Shown piece after piece: positions 16,574 to 25,377 of a DNA stretch of 52,787 bases (position 1 is the stretch's first letter; each line of letters begins with the position of its first letter). The translations under genes and the position numbers were made by a program. The notes beneath the pieces are model-generated. The model was not told where the DNA came from, did no database searches, and saw only the letters and a list, made by a program, of their open reading frames with translations. Source of the DNA: Candidatus Zipacnadia bacterium (GTDB taxonomy: Bacteria > Armatimonadota > Zipacnadia > Zipacnadales > UBA5352); the NCBI GenBank assembly GCA_029821635.1, contig JALGSW010000016.1, forward strand, positions 1-52,787. Direction: 5' to 3'.

Positions 16574-17625
16574 TACGCCCCCCCCCCTGCACGCGCGGCC
16601 CTCAGGCGGCCGACGCGCTCGCGACCCCAGTGCCACAGCATCCCCAGCCCCCGCGCGAGCCCACCGGGCATCACGACCATCAGCACCATCAGAATCAGCC
16701 CGTAGACGACGATCTCCCACTCGCCGAAGGGCCGGAGGAACTCCTGAATGAACGTGATCGTCACCGCGCCGACCACCGGGCCCCAGAGCGTGCCCTGGCC
16801 GCCCAGCACAACCATCACGAGCAGCGCGATGGAGGTTTGGAAGCCGAACGGTGTGGGGGAGATGAAGCGCATCGATGAATGCGCGTAGAGCGTCCCTGCG
16901 ATCGAGGCGTAGGCGGCGCTGATTACGAACGCGCGCACTTTGAACGCGGCCGTGTCGATCCCGAGGATCTGCGCCGCCAGCTCGCTGTCATGCAGCGCGC
17001 GCAGCGCTCGTCCGGGGCGCGACTCGACGAGGTTCGCGAAGAGGATCGTCAGAACGCAGACCCAGCCCCAGACGAAGTAGTAGTAGTGCACGTCCGCGTC
17101 CGAGCGCAACTCCCAGCCGAAGGTCGTGATGCCGGTCGTCTTCATCCCGGCCGGGCCGCCGGTCAGGTCCACCCACTGGCGCAATACCACCGAGACGATG
17201 ATCCCCACGCCAAGCGTCGCCATCGCGAGGTAGTGGCCCTTGAGCCGCAGCGTCGGCCGACCCACCAGCCACGCCACCAGGCAGGTCACGACGAGCGCCG
17301 CCAGCATCGCCGGCCACGCGTTCCAGCCGTAGGTCGCGGTCAGGATGCCGGACGCATACGCGCCGATGCCGAAGAAGGCCGCATGCCCGAGCGAGACCTG
17401 GCCCGCGTAGCCCATCAGCAGGTTGAGCCCCGTCGCGAGGATCAGGTTCAGGCCGATGAAAATGATGACGTGGATGTAGTAAGAGTTGCGCACCGCGAGC
17501 GGAAGCACGATGACCAGCGCGAAGAGGCTCAGGATCTGCAGCTTCTGCGCGCGGCGGCGCCGCGCCATCACGAGCGCTTCATTCTCGGCGACGGGCTGGG
17601 GCTGCGTCTCAGCGGTGGCGTTCAT
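16573..17625 (-). CDS. livM: Branched-chain amino acid-type ABC transporter permease LivM
   Basis: A 350 aa inner-membrane permease with about 9-10 hydrophobic helices. It has the LivM signatures LNLLMGYAGQVSLGHAAFFG, MATLGVGIIVSVV, GPAGM, GRALRALHDSELAAQILGID and MVVLGGQGTLWGPVVGA, the last two being the ATPase-coupling loop and conserved Gly-rich helix. It starts directly behind livH, within a tight minus-strand operon. Confidence 0.93.
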   Translation of the reverse strand: MNATAETQPQPVAENEALVMARRRRAQKLQILSLFALVIVLPLAVRNSYYIHVIIFIGLNLILATGLNLLMGYAGQVSLGHAAFFGIGAYASGILTATYGWNAWPAMLAALVVTCLVAWLVGRPTLRLKGHYLAMATLGVGIIVSVVLRQWVDLTGGPAGMKTTGITTFGWELRSDADVHYYYFVWGWVCVLTILFANLVESRPGRALRALHDSELAAQILGIDTAAFKVRAFVISAAYASIAGTLYAHSSMRFISPTPFGFQTSIALLVMVVLGGQGTLWGPVVGAVTITFIQEFLRPFGEWEIVVYGLILMVLMVVMPGGLARGLGMLWHWGRERVGRLRAARAGGGA

Positions 17626-17626
17626 G

Positions 17627-18505
17627 CTACGGATCCCCCCCCTCGCGCCCGAGGAGCCCGCTGGGGCGGATCAGCAGCACGATGATCAGCACGATGAAAG
17701 CGATCGCGTCCTTGTATTGCGAGCTGACCAGCCCCGCTCCGAGCGCCTCCAGCACGCCCAGCACCAACCCGCCGAGAATCCCGCCAAGGCCGTTGCCGAG
17801 GCCCCCGAGAATCGCCGCGCAAAAGCCCTTGAGGCCCAGCATGGTACCCACGTTGTACTGCGCCATCGTGATCGGCGCGAGGACGATCCCGGCGATCGCC
17901 CCGACCGCGGCCGCCAGTGCAAATGACCAGGAGACCATGCGCGAGAGCTCGATCCCGCACAGTTGCGCTGCGTGTGGGTTGATCGCGCAGGCCCGCATGG
18001 CCTTGCCGACGATGGTGTACTCGAAGATTGCCCACATGATCAGCGCGGTGACGAGCGTGGCGCCAAGGACCCAGAGCGACTGCGCGGTGATGGTGGCGCC
18101 GAAGATCACGATCGGCGCCTCGCCGCTGAATGCCGGGAGCGGCCGCTCGTTCGGGCCCCAGATGATGCTCGCGAGGCCCCGGATGAAGATTGATGCGCCG
18201 ACGGTGATGATGATGAGGACGACGACGGAGGAGTGCCGGGCCGGGCGGATGGCGGCGCGGTCGAGCACGAGGCCCACGACGGTGGTGATGGCGACCGCGA
18301 TCAGCGCGGCCAGCCACAGCGGCAGGCCCCACGCCGCGATCGCCGTGGCGGTGATCATCCCGCCAAGCATGACAAATTCGCCCTGGGCGAAGTTGATCAC
18401 GCCGGTGGCATTGTACACCAGCGAGAAGCCGAGGGCGATGAGCGCGTACGTGCCGCCAGTCGTGAGACCGGATAGGAAGAACTGCCAGACCTGAACGGCC
18501 GTCAT
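17627..18505 (-). CDS. livH: Branched-chain amino acid-type ABC transporter permease LivH
   Basis: A 292 aa integral membrane permease. FLSGLTTGGTYALIALGFSL, YNATGVINFAQGEFVMLGGM, GKAMRACAINPHAAQLCGI and GLGNGLGGILGGLVLGVLEA are the LivH hallmarks. ATG 18505 with GGAG about 11 bases upstream is favoured over ATG 18535. It lies behind a strong hairpin that separates it from the binding-protein gene, so permease and ATPase expression may be lower than that of the lipoprotein. Confidence 0.93.
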   Translation of the reverse strand: MTAVQVWQFFLSGLTTGGTYALIALGFSLVYNATGVINFAQGEFVMLGGMITATAIAAWGLPLWLAALIAVAITTVVGLVLDRAAIRPARHSSVVVLIIITVGASIFIRGLASIIWGPNERPLPAFSGEAPIVIFGATITAQSLWVLGATLVTALIMWAIFEYTIVGKAMRACAINPHAAQLCGIELSRMVSWSFALAAAVGAIAGIVLAPITMAQYNVGTMLGLKGFCAAILGGLGNGLGGILGGLVLGVLEALGAGLVSSQYKDAIAFIVLIIVLLIRPSGLLGREGGDP

Positions 18506-18654
18506 CGGGGTCTGATCTCCGTATGCCACGGGCAACTAAACGAGCCGCGCCCACAGCATGGGCTCGGCCCGCATCCCGTGACTGGTATTCCTACGAGGGC
18601 ATATTCCCGGTACATCGCGGGCGGACCTGTATTGTTCCCACTCTTTTTCCGGAA

Positions 18655-18689
18655 CAACGGGCGCGCCGGTCAAGCCGGCGCGCCCGTTG
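18655..18689 (-). terminator. Strong hairpin between the binding protein and livH
   Basis: A perfect 15-bp inverted repeat (18655-18669 and 18675-18689; begins CAACGGGCGCGCC) with a 5-base loop. On the minus strand it is followed by TTCCGGAAAAAGAG, not a clean T-run. It lies 23 bases after the stop of the first substrate-binding gene. It probably acts as a partial terminator or mRNA-stabilising stem that raises binding-protein yield relative to permeases. Confidence 0.65.
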
Positions 18690-18711
18690 CAGTGTGCCTC
18701 AACCGCCGGAG

Positions 18712-19977
18712 TTAGCCGGTCGGCTCTTCGTCCGTCGCTGCGTCGTCCGCCGAGGCGGCGTCCAGCAGCGTCCACTCGCCGTTCTGGATCGTGACCATCA
18801 CAAAGGCCTCAGGGTTCAGGCCGTAGTGGGCGTCGGCGGAGAAGTTGAAGGTCCCGCCGATCCCTGCGAAGTCCGTGGTGCTTTCGACGCCATCGCGAAT
18901 CTGCGCCGGCTCCGCGCCGTTCGCCTCGATCGCCTTGACGACGATCATGACCGCGTCCCAGGCATGGCCGCCGAAGGTGTCGGCCGCCTTGTCATACTTC
19001 GCCTCGTAGTCGGCCGCGTACTGGAGCAGCAGTTCCTTGTGCGGATCGTCGTCGGGGAGCTGATCGGCGACCAGCAGCTTGCCGGCGGGCAGGATGACGC
19101 CCTCCGCGCCCTCGCCCGCGCCGTCGATGAACCGCTGGTTGGCCACGCCGTGGCTCATGATCACGGGGATCTCGAAGCCAAGATCATGCGCGCCCTTGGC
19201 GATCAGCGACGGGGCGGGGCCGATGCCCCAGCAGACCATGGCCTGCGCGTCGCTGTTCTTGATATTGGTGAGCTGCGGCGCGAAGTCCTTGTCGCTGTCG
19301 GTGAACTCTTCCTTGCCCACGATCTCGATGCCGGCGGCTGGCGCGAGCTTCTCAAGCTGCTTGAGGCCCTCGATACCGAAGCCGCTGCTGGCGGTCATCG
19401 TCGCGATCTTCGTGATGCCCTGCGCATTGCAGTAGCCGAAGATCTTTGTCACCGCATCCTCGTCGCTCTGCGGCGTGTTGAAGACCCACTTCTTCACCGG
19501 GTCCGTGATCGCGCGCGCCGCGGCGCATGAGACCAGCGGCACTTCCGCGCTCTCGATGTAGTCGATGATCGCCATCGTCGTGCCCGAGCGGCTCGGACCC
19601 ACGATCGCGACCACGTTCTCCTTCTCGATGAGTTCCTTGGTCACCGTCAGGCCCTCGACCTCGTCGCCCTTGGTGTCGCGGATCACGATCTCGACCGGCC
19701 GGCCGTCGATACCGCCTTCCGCATTGATCTTCTCCTGCAGCATCATCGCGGTGTTGGCCTCCGGCTCCCCAAGTGCCGACGCCGCACCACTCGTGTCGAA
19801 GATGCCCCCGATCTTGATCGCCTCACCGGTCGGGGTGTTGTCCTCGACCGGCGGTGTGGCGTCCATCGGCGGTACATCCTCCGTCGGTTGCGGCGGGCAG
19901 CCAACCAGGATGACCGCAACGGCCATCAGAGCCAGCAGTGCCAGCGGCAGTGTCTTGTGCGACATCAACGTGCGCAT
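18712..19977 (-). CDS. LIV-type substrate-binding lipoprotein 1
   Basis: 421 aa. The lipobox VILVGC (Cys27) marks a lipoprotein, followed by a Pro/Thr/Asp-rich linker and a Peripla_BP_6 domain beginning IKIGGIFDTSGAASALGEPE. VVAIVGPSRSGTTMAIIDYI and VPLVSCAAARAITDP form the ligand-binding region of LivJ-like proteins. GGGAGG precedes ATG 19977. A consensus promoter lies at 20029-20057. It is closely similar to the next gene upstream over its whole length, so the two arose by tandem duplication. Confidence 0.93.
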   Translation of the reverse strand: MRTLMSHKTLPLALLALMAVAVILVGCPPQPTEDVPPMDATPPVEDNTPTGEAIKIGGIFDTSGAASALGEPEANTAMMLQEKINAEGGIDGRPVEIVIRDTKGDEVEGLTVTKELIEKENVVAIVGPSRSGTTMAIIDYIESAEVPLVSCAAARAITDPVKKWVFNTPQSDEDAVTKIFGYCNAQGITKIATMTASSGFGIEGLKQLEKLAPAAGIEIVGKEEFTDSDKDFAPQLTNIKNSDAQAMVCWGIGPAPSLIAKGAHDLGFEIPVIMSHGVANQRFIDGAGEGAEGVILPAGKLLVADQLPDDDPHKELLLQYAADYEAKYDKAADTFGGHAWDAVMIVVKAIEANGAEPAQIRDGVESTTDFAGIGGTFNFSADAHYGLNPEAFVMVTIQNGEWTLLDAASADDAATDEEPTG

Positions 19978-20028
19978 CGATGCGCCTCCCTCTACGTCCT
20001 CGATGGCGTACGAACGTGTTAAGCGAGG

Positions 20029-20057
20029 AGTTTACAGGTGCGCTCGCTTGTTGTCAA
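20029..20057 (-). promoter_or_regulatory. Consensus promoter of the LIV binding-protein gene
   Basis: On the minus strand TTGACA (20057-20052), a 17-base spacer, then TAAACT (20034-20029). It lies in the gap between the two binding-protein genes, so the second copy and the permease/ATPase genes can be transcribed independently of the first. Confidence 0.75.
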
Positions 20058-20147
20058 AGGCTCAGCAGCTATTTGCTCCGTGACGACGTCCCACTCGCCC
20101 CCTCTGCCGCACTCGTTCACCCTCCACGACCGTTCACCGTACACGCC

Positions 20148-20177
20148 GGCGCCGCGCCCTGCTCCGGGCGCGGCGCC
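20148..20177 (-). terminator. Terminator-like hairpin after binding protein 2
   Basis: A perfect 12-bp inverted repeat, GGCGCCGCGCCC and GGGCGCGGCGCC, with a 6-base loop, located 20 bases beyond the stop at 20197. There is no T-run, as is usual in high-GC genomes. Confidence 0.6.
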
Positions 20178-20196
20178 GCGTCATCGCCTCCGGGCG

Positions 20197-21429
20197 CTAC
20201 TCCTCGATCAGCACCCAGTCACGGTCCTCGATCCTGACCATCGCGAAAGCGTCCGGCGAGAGGCCGTAGTGGTCCTCCTGCCCGTAGGTGAACACGCCGC
20301 CGATCCCCACGAAGACGCTGGTCTTCTCGATCTCGTCGCGGATCGCCGCGCGATCGGCCCCCGCCCCGGCGCGCTCGATCGCCTGCTTCACGATGTGCAG
20401 CGCGTCCCACGCGTGGCCGCCGTAGTGGTCGGGCTCGCGCCCGTACTCAGCCACGAACATGTCCTGGTACTCCTTGAGCGCCGCCATCTGTGGCTCATCC
20501 GACGAGAGTTGGTCCAACACGATCAGCTTCGCCGCGGGCATGACCACGCCGTTAGCTGCGTCGCCCGCCGCGTCGATGAAGCGCCGGTTCGCCACGCCCG
20601 AACTCTGGAAGAGCGGGACCTCCATCGCGAGCTGCCTCATGTTCTTCGCGATCAGAGCCGGCGCCTTGCCCACGCCCCAGCACACCACTGCCTGCGCGTC
20701 GGTGCCTTTGATGCGCGTGAGCTGCGCGATCATGTCCGTGTCGCTCTCGTTGAACGACTCCTCGGCCACGATCTCGATCCCCGCGCCCGGCGCCTGCTCG
20801 CTGAGCTGCTTGAGCCCCTCCGCGCCATATCCGCTGGACGAGGTGAGGATCGCGATCTTCGCGATGCTCTGGGCGTTCATGTACTTGTAGATGCGCTGGA
20901 CCGCGTCGCGGTCGCCGGGCGGCACCGCGAAGACCCAGTTCTTGACCGGGTCGGTGATCGCGCGCGCCGCGGCGCATGAGATCAGCGGCACCTCCGATGC
21001 CTCCACGTAGTCCACGATGGCCATCGTCGTGCCCGAGCGGCTCGGGCCCACGATCGCCACTACGTTCTCCTTCTCCACGAGTTCCTTCGCGGCGTTCAAC
21101 GCTTCGGACTCAAGGCCCTTGGTGTCGCGGATGGCGATCTCCACCTGGCGCCCGGCGATCCCACCCGCCTCGTTGAACTGCTTCTCCAGCATCTTCGCCG
21201 TGTCGGCCTCCGGCTCGCCAAGCGACGATGCGTCGCCGGTGACCGCGAAGAGCGCGCCGATCTTGATCGCGCTCCCCTCAGCCGCCCCTTCGGCCCCGGG
21301 GGCGGGGTCCATAGGCGGGGCCATCGCGCCTTCATCCACGCCATTCTGCGGCGGGCACCCCGCCAGCAGTACCAGCATCGCGACTGCGAACAGCGCGATT
21401 GCGGCTGCTCCACGTCCGTTACGCGTCAT
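20197..21429 (-). CDS. LIV-type substrate-binding lipoprotein 2
   Basis: 410 aa. The lipobox LVLLAGC (Cys25), Ala/Pro/Gly-rich linker, and Peripla_BP_6 domain starting IKIGALFAVTGDASSLGEPE. It shares long identical stretches with binding protein 1, such as VEKENVVAIVGPSRSGTTMA versus IEKENVVAIVGPSRSGTTMA and AAARAITDPVK. The open frame extends to 21630 inside argG, but ATG 21429 gives the signal peptide. The duplicated binding protein suggests two related ligands served by one permease. Confidence 0.92.
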   Translation of the reverse strand: MTRNGRGAAAIALFAVAMLVLLAGCPPQNGVDEGAMAPPMDPAPGAEGAAEGSAIKIGALFAVTGDASSLGEPEADTAKMLEKQFNEAGGIAGRQVEIAIRDTKGLESEALNAAKELVEKENVVAIVGPSRSGTTMAIVDYVEASEVPLISCAAARAITDPVKNWVFAVPPGDRDAVQRIYKYMNAQSIAKIAILTSSSGYGAEGLKQLSEQAPGAGIEIVAEESFNESDTDMIAQLTRIKGTDAQAVVCWGVGKAPALIAKNMRQLAMEVPLFQSSGVANRRFIDAAGDAANGVVMPAAKLIVLDQLSSDEPQMAALKEYQDMFVAEYGREPDHYGGHAWDALHIVKQAIERAGAGADRAAIRDEIEKTSVFVGIGGVFTYGQEDHYGLSPDAFAMVRIEDRDWVLIEE

Positions 21430-21488
21430 CTGTAGGTCATCCCTTCGGGGCGGCTGGTGAGGGCCGCCGTGTCTGTTAGCAACATGCT

Positions 21489-21504
21489 GGCCCCGGCGGG
21501 GGCC
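21489..21504 (-). terminator. Short GC hairpin after argG
   Basis: GGCCCC (21489-21494) and GGGGCC (21499-21504) pair directly behind the argG stop. The stem is short, so a termination role is only suggested. Confidence 0.35.
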
Positions 21505-21505
21505 G

Positions 21506-22705
21506 TCAGCTCTGTAGTCCGCGAACCATCGACACGACCTTCGCCGGCAGGCCGAAGAGCTCGATGAAGCCGCGCGAACTGGACTGGTCGAAGAGGTCCT
21601 TGTCGCCGTAGGTCGCCAGCGAGAAGTCATAGAGCGACTCGTCCGACTGCCGTGCCACGGCCTCCGCCCGGCCCTTGAACAGCTTCACGGTCACGTCGCC
21701 GGTCACCGCCTGCTGGGTCTGGCCCAGGAACGCGTCCAGTGCCAGCCGCAGTGGCGTGAACCACAGGCCGTAGTACACCATCTCGGCGTACTTCAGCTCC
21801 ATGTGCTGCTTGAAGTGCATCGTCTCGCGGTCGAGCACGAGGCTCTCGAGGTCCTTGTGCGCCTCCAGCAGGATCGTCGCCGCCGGGCACTCGTACAGCT
21901 CGCGCGACTTGATCCCCACGAGGCGGTTCTCCATCATGTTGACGCGGCCGACACCGTGCTCGCCGCCGATCGCGTTGAGCGCGACGACCAGCTCGACGCC
22001 GCCCATCGCCTGCCCGTCGAGCGCCACCGGCACACCCGCTTCGAAGCGCACCGTCACGTAGCGCGGATCATCGGGCGCCTCCAGCGGGCTGACCGTCCAC
22101 TCCCACGCGTCCTCGGGCGCCTCCAGCGACGGGTCCTCGATCGTCCCGCACTCGATGGAGCGCCCCCACATGTTCGTGTCGGTCGAGTAGGGGTTCTCCT
22201 TTGCCACCGGGACGGGGATGCCGTGCACGCTCGCGTAGTCGATCTCCTGCTCGCGCGTCATGCCCCACTCGCGCGCGGGCGCGATGACCTCCAGGTCCGG
22301 CCGCAGGGCCGCGTAGGAGACCTCGAAGCGCACCTGGTCATTGCCCTTGCCGGTGCAGCCGTGGGCGACGTACTTCGCGCCCTTGTGCACCGCGACCTCG
22401 ACCTGCTTCTGCGCCAGCAGCGGCCGCGCGAGCGCGGTGAAGGCCACGTACTTGCGCTCGTAGGTCAGGTTCGCGGCAATCGCGCGGGTGATGTAATCGT
22501 CGAAGAACTCCTGCTTCGCGTCCACCACGATCGACTCGACCGCGCCGACCTGCTCGCCCTTGACGCGGATGCCCTCATAGTCCCTCTCTTCTCCCACGTC
22601 CACCGCCACGGCAACGACGTCTACGTCATACTTCTCCGCGATCCAGCGGATTGCCACGGAGGTGTCGAGCCCTCCGGAGTAAGCCAGCACACAGGTCTCA
22701 GCCAT
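21506..22705 (-). CDS. argG: Argininosuccinate synthase
   Basis: A 399 aa cytoplasmic enzyme joining citrulline and aspartate with ATP in arginine synthesis. The ATP P-loop AYSGGLDTS (8-16), YVAHGCTGKGNDQVRFE, APAREWGMTREQEIDYA, KENPYSTDTNMWGRSIECG and MMENRLVGIKSRELYE are diagnostic. ATG 22705 with AAGGA upstream is preferred to GTG 22714. argH is not in the window. A hairpin with a TTCG tetraloop lies in the leader. Confidence 0.96.
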   Translation of the reverse strand: MAETCVLAYSGGLDTSVAIRWIAEKYDVDVVAVAVDVGEERDYEGIRVKGEQVGAVESIVVDAKQEFFDDYITRAIAANLTYERKYVAFTALARPLLAQKQVEVAVHKGAKYVAHGCTGKGNDQVRFEVSYAALRPDLEVIAPAREWGMTREQEIDYASVHGIPVPVAKENPYSTDTNMWGRSIECGTIEDPSLEAPEDAWEWTVSPLEAPDDPRYVTVRFEAGVPVALDGQAMGGVELVVALNAIGGEHGVGRVNMMENRLVGIKSRELYECPAATILLEAHKDLESLVLDRETMHFKQHMELKYAEMVYYGLWFTPLRLALDAFLGQTQQAVTGDVTVKLFKGRAEAVARQSDESLYDFSLATYGDKDLFDQSSSRGFIELFGLPAKVVSMVRGLQS

Positions 22706-22752
22706 ATCGGTCACATCCTTCAGTCAGATGATGCACGCGCACACACAATCGA

Positions 22753-22772
22753 AGGCGCGCCGAAGCGCGCCT
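22753..22772 (-). promoter_or_regulatory. TTCG-tetraloop hairpin in the argG leader
   Basis: On the minus strand AGGCGCGC-TTCG-GCGCGCCT forms a perfect 8-bp stem with a stable UUCG loop, ending 48 bases before the argG ATG. It could be a transcript-leader attenuator or a second part of the upstream terminator. No arginine-repressor (ARG box) match was seen. Confidence 0.5.
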
Positions 22773-22812
22773 GGCAGACCGGTGCAGAGGGTACGCATTC
22801 CCAAGCACAGAC

Positions 22813-22838
22813 GGGTCTCACCTGCGCCGGTGAGACCC
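22813..22838 (-). terminator. Terminator-like hairpin after the UxaC-like gene
   Basis: A perfect 10-bp inverted repeat GGGTCTCACC/GGTGAGACCC with a 6-base loop, 54 bases after the stop at 22892. Confidence 0.6.
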
Positions 22839-22891
22839 AGTATCCGTCAGTCTATGCCCTCCGCCGCGCGCGGTCAAGGCCGGGGCGCGGG

Positions 22892-24220
22892 CTACAACAT
22901 CGCCTCCGCCACGCCCTCGCGCGCCCCGGGGCTGAGCGCCTCGCCGTCGAAGCCGATCCAGTCGAGGAAGTTTTGCCCCATCAGCCCGCGCACGTCCTGC
23001 TCGATCTGCTCGCGGCTGATCGCCCAGCCGGTCGCGGCCAGGTCGCAGTACTTGTCCGTCAGCACCTCAGCGATCTTCCGCCGCGAGTGCGCCCACTTGT
23101 AGACGAGCTGGTCGAGCACCCGACAGTCCGAGTGCTGCGCCACGAAGCTCAGCCCGAGCAGCTCCAGCCGCTCCCGCGTCATCTCCTCGATGATGCTCGG
23201 ATCGTTGAGGAACCACCAGCAGCCGAAGGGCATCAGGTTCGGGAACTTCCGCGCCGCCACGCACAGCTCGTGCTGATTCTCGCGCGAGAGCAGCGTCACG
23301 AAGAAGTCGCACTCCGGGTGCGCGCAGCACAGGCGCTCGATCACCCCGATGTCGCACTTGCCCACCGCGTCGCCCGCCAGCCGCAGCGCCGGGTTCACCT
23401 GGCGCTTTACGCCGATCATCGGCGAGAACGGGATCCCCAGCTCCGTGCACGCCGGCAATATCGCCTCATCGATGATCGCGGTGCTCGGGTGGTCCTCGTC
23501 CGGGTACTGGAAGTTGAAGCCCAGCGACGCCGCCATGTAGAGCGGGCTCATGCGCTCCGCCCAGTCCATCAGGAAGCGCCGCACCTCGCCGAGGGTGCTG
23601 CCGGAGAGGTCGAGCGCGACGTCGTAGCCCCACTGGGCCAGCCGCGGCTGCGCGTCGTGCCAGGTCACCAGCAGCGGGTCGATCCGCAGCGCCGCGAGGA
23701 AGCGCTCGTCGCCCTCGGGGCCCTGGTCCCAGATCGGTCGCTCCTCGTCGTCGAACGGGTCGTTCGTCATGATGACGCGCTCGCAGTTCGCCACCTCGAA
23801 GACCCGGTCGATGTGCTCCTCCATGGTGGTGGCCGCGAAGAACTCGCGGTACTCCTCCACGTTCCGCCCCTCCACGTCCAGCCCGTAGCTCTTCAGGCAG
23901 GTCAGCACGCCGCGCCTCGCCTCGGAGATCGGGCTCTCGTCGATGAACAGGCTTTGCCAGATGTGGTCGGCCTGCTCGGTCTTGCTCATGGCGAAGAACT
24001 GGCCGGGGCTGACCGCGCGGTTCGTGCGCGCGACCTCGGCGATCAGGTAGTGGTACGTGACCAACTCATCGAAGCCCCACAGCAGCAGGTCGCCGAAGCG
24101 CGCTGAGTAGAGGTGCGTGTGCACATCCACCGGCAGCGGCGCGGTCAAGCAGATGCGCTCGACGGCGTTCGCGATCTCACTGGGGCCGCACAGGACTGTC
24201 TCGTTTGTCTCAGGTGCCAT
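22892..24220 (-). CDS. Glucuronate isomerase (UxaC)-like amidohydrolase-fold protein
   Basis: 442 aa. The N-terminus LPVDVHTHLYSARFGDLLLW has the HxH metal motif of the UxaC/amidohydrolase barrel, followed by ELVTYHYLIAEV as in uronate isomerases. NCERVIMTNDPFDDEE and QHELCVAARKFPNLMPFGCWWFLNDP are further family-like stretches. It would isomerise a uronate (aldose to ketose) or act on a related sugar. ATG 24220 has GAGGGA upstream; the open frame upstream overlaps the divergent lipid-kinase gene and is not coding. No other uronate catabolism genes are adjacent, so the substrate is uncertain. Confidence 0.78.
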   Translation of the reverse strand: MAPETNETVLCGPSEIANAVERICLTAPLPVDVHTHLYSARFGDLLLWGFDELVTYHYLIAEVARTNRAVSPGQFFAMSKTEQADHIWQSLFIDESPISEARRGVLTCLKSYGLDVEGRNVEEYREFFAATTMEEHIDRVFEVANCERVIMTNDPFDDEERPIWDQGPEGDERFLAALRIDPLLVTWHDAQPRLAQWGYDVALDLSGSTLGEVRRFLMDWAERMSPLYMAASLGFNFQYPDEDHPSTAIIDEAILPACTELGIPFSPMIGVKRQVNPALRLAGDAVGKCDIGVIERLCCAHPECDFFVTLLSRENQHELCVAARKFPNLMPFGCWWFLNDPSIIEEMTRERLELLGLSFVAQHSDCRVLDQLVYKWAHSRRKIAEVLTDKYCDLAATGWAISREQIEQDVRGLMGQNFLDWIGFDGEALSPGAREGVAEAML

Positions 24221-24254
24221 CTCGATCCCTCTTCCGCGGTGCATCTCTCGCGCG

Positions 24255-24275
24255 GTGCGGGCGCCTCGCCCGCAC
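24255..24275. repeat. Short palindrome, family R5, in the divergent promoter gap
   Basis: GTGCGGGCG and CGCCCGCAC pair perfectly around a 3-base loop. It lies between the UxaC-like gene and the lipid kinase gene and resembles the palindrome at 48932-48953 (arms GCACGGGCG/CGCCCGTGC). Confidence 0.5.
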
Positions 24276-24385
24276 GCGAGGTGTACTTTGCCCTCGGCGG
24301 CCGGATTCCTCCCGGAGGCGCATGGCAGGTATGCGCCGGCTCCCGTCGAACAGACCAGAGGGGGCCACGCACGGGGAGGCGCTTC

Positions 24386-25336
24386 ATGGCATCCGAGCAT
24401 AACAAGCCGATCACGATCGATCACGTCGCGTTCATCGTCAACCCCTCCTCCGGCGGCGGGGGAGGCGGGCGCATCTGCCTCGCCGTCGCGGACGAGCTGC
24501 GCCGCCACGGTGTGCGGATCGCCGCATTCGAGACGCTGCGCGATGGCGGCGCCGCCCCGGCCGTCGAGTCGGCGTTGCGTGCGGGCTTCACCGAGATCTG
24601 GGTCATCGGCGGCGATGGCACGATCCAGGAGGCCATCGGTCCCATCATCGAGGCCGACGCGGTCCTCGGCCCGATCCCCGGAGGCACCGGCAACCGGCTG
24701 GTCGAGGTCGTCGGCTGCGACTGCTACGACCCCGTGGCCCAGGCGCGCTGGATGATGCGCCAGCCCGTCCAGCGCGTGGACGTCGGCCTCGTCAACGGGC
24801 GCTACTTCACCGTCCGCGTCGGCATCGGCTTTGAGGCGGTCGTCGCCTCCGAGACCGAGGATGACAAGTCCGGCCTCGGCAACTTCGCCTACGTCCTCGC
24901 GAGCCTGCGCGCGGCGCGGCAGATCGACACCCACTTCGTCCGCGTCACCTCCGGCGACGAGCTCGTCTACGACGGTCCGATGGTCGCGGGGATGTTCGCG
25001 AACGTGCCCGTCCGCGTGGTGCTGCGCGTCCCTGCGCTGGAGGCGGCCAACCCGGTGGATGGCAACCTGCACGTGATCATCGCCCGCGAGCGCCCGGGAA
25101 TTGAGGCACTCTGGCGCTGGGTGACGGGTATCGGCGACGAGCCCCCGCAGGACGAGGTCCGCCATCACTTCGCTCCTGAGTACACGATGCAGATCGAGGG
25201 CGGCGCGCTGGTGCACATCGACGGCGAGGCCGTGGGGGTGCTCGACACGTTGCACGTTGAGTGCCTGTCCGGCGGCCTGCGCATCCGCGGCCTTGATCTC
25301 TCCACCCGCCCCGCGAAGCCGCGCGGCGCGCTCTGA
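24386..25336 (+). CDS. Diacylglycerol kinase-family lipid kinase (DagK/YegS-like)
   Basis: 316 aa. The DAGK catalytic signature is present: AFIVNPSSGGGGGG (phosphate-binding), EIWVIGGDGTIQEAIG (GGDGT) and LGPIPGGTGNRLVEVVG (GGTGN). The C-terminal lobe contains QIEGGALVHIDGEAVG, the usual E-x-D-G-E end. It would phosphorylate a lipid such as diacylglycerol or a sphingoid base. ATG 24386 with GGGGAGG 6 bases upstream is chosen over earlier in-frame codons. Confidence 0.92.
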   Translation: MASEHNKPITIDHVAFIVNPSSGGGGGGRICLAVADELRRHGVRIAAFETLRDGGAAPAVESALRAGFTEIWVIGGDGTIQEAIGPIIEADAVLGPIPGGTGNRLVEVVGCDCYDPVAQARWMMRQPVQRVDVGLVNGRYFTVRVGIGFEAVVASETEDDKSGLGNFAYVLASLRAARQIDTHFVRVTSGDELVYDGPMVAGMFANVPVRVVLRVPALEAANPVDGNLHVIIARERPGIEALWRWVTGIGDEPPQDEVRHHFAPEYTMQIEGGALVHIDGEAVGVLDTLHVECLSGGLRIRGLDLSTRPAKPRGAL

Positions 25337-25377
25337 GAGGCAGCCTGCGGGACGCCGAAGATTGCTGATTCGCTTGC

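Noticed and set aside
22715..22891. An arginine riboswitch or T-box in front of argG.
   Set aside because: Only two simple hairpins are seen; no T-box sequence or conserved aptamer core could be found.
21803..24106. A 767-codon plus-strand open frame opposite argG and the UxaC-like gene.
   Set aside because: The product is dominated by Arg, Ala, His and Val with no motif; the opposite strand has clear ArgG and UxaC-like protein.
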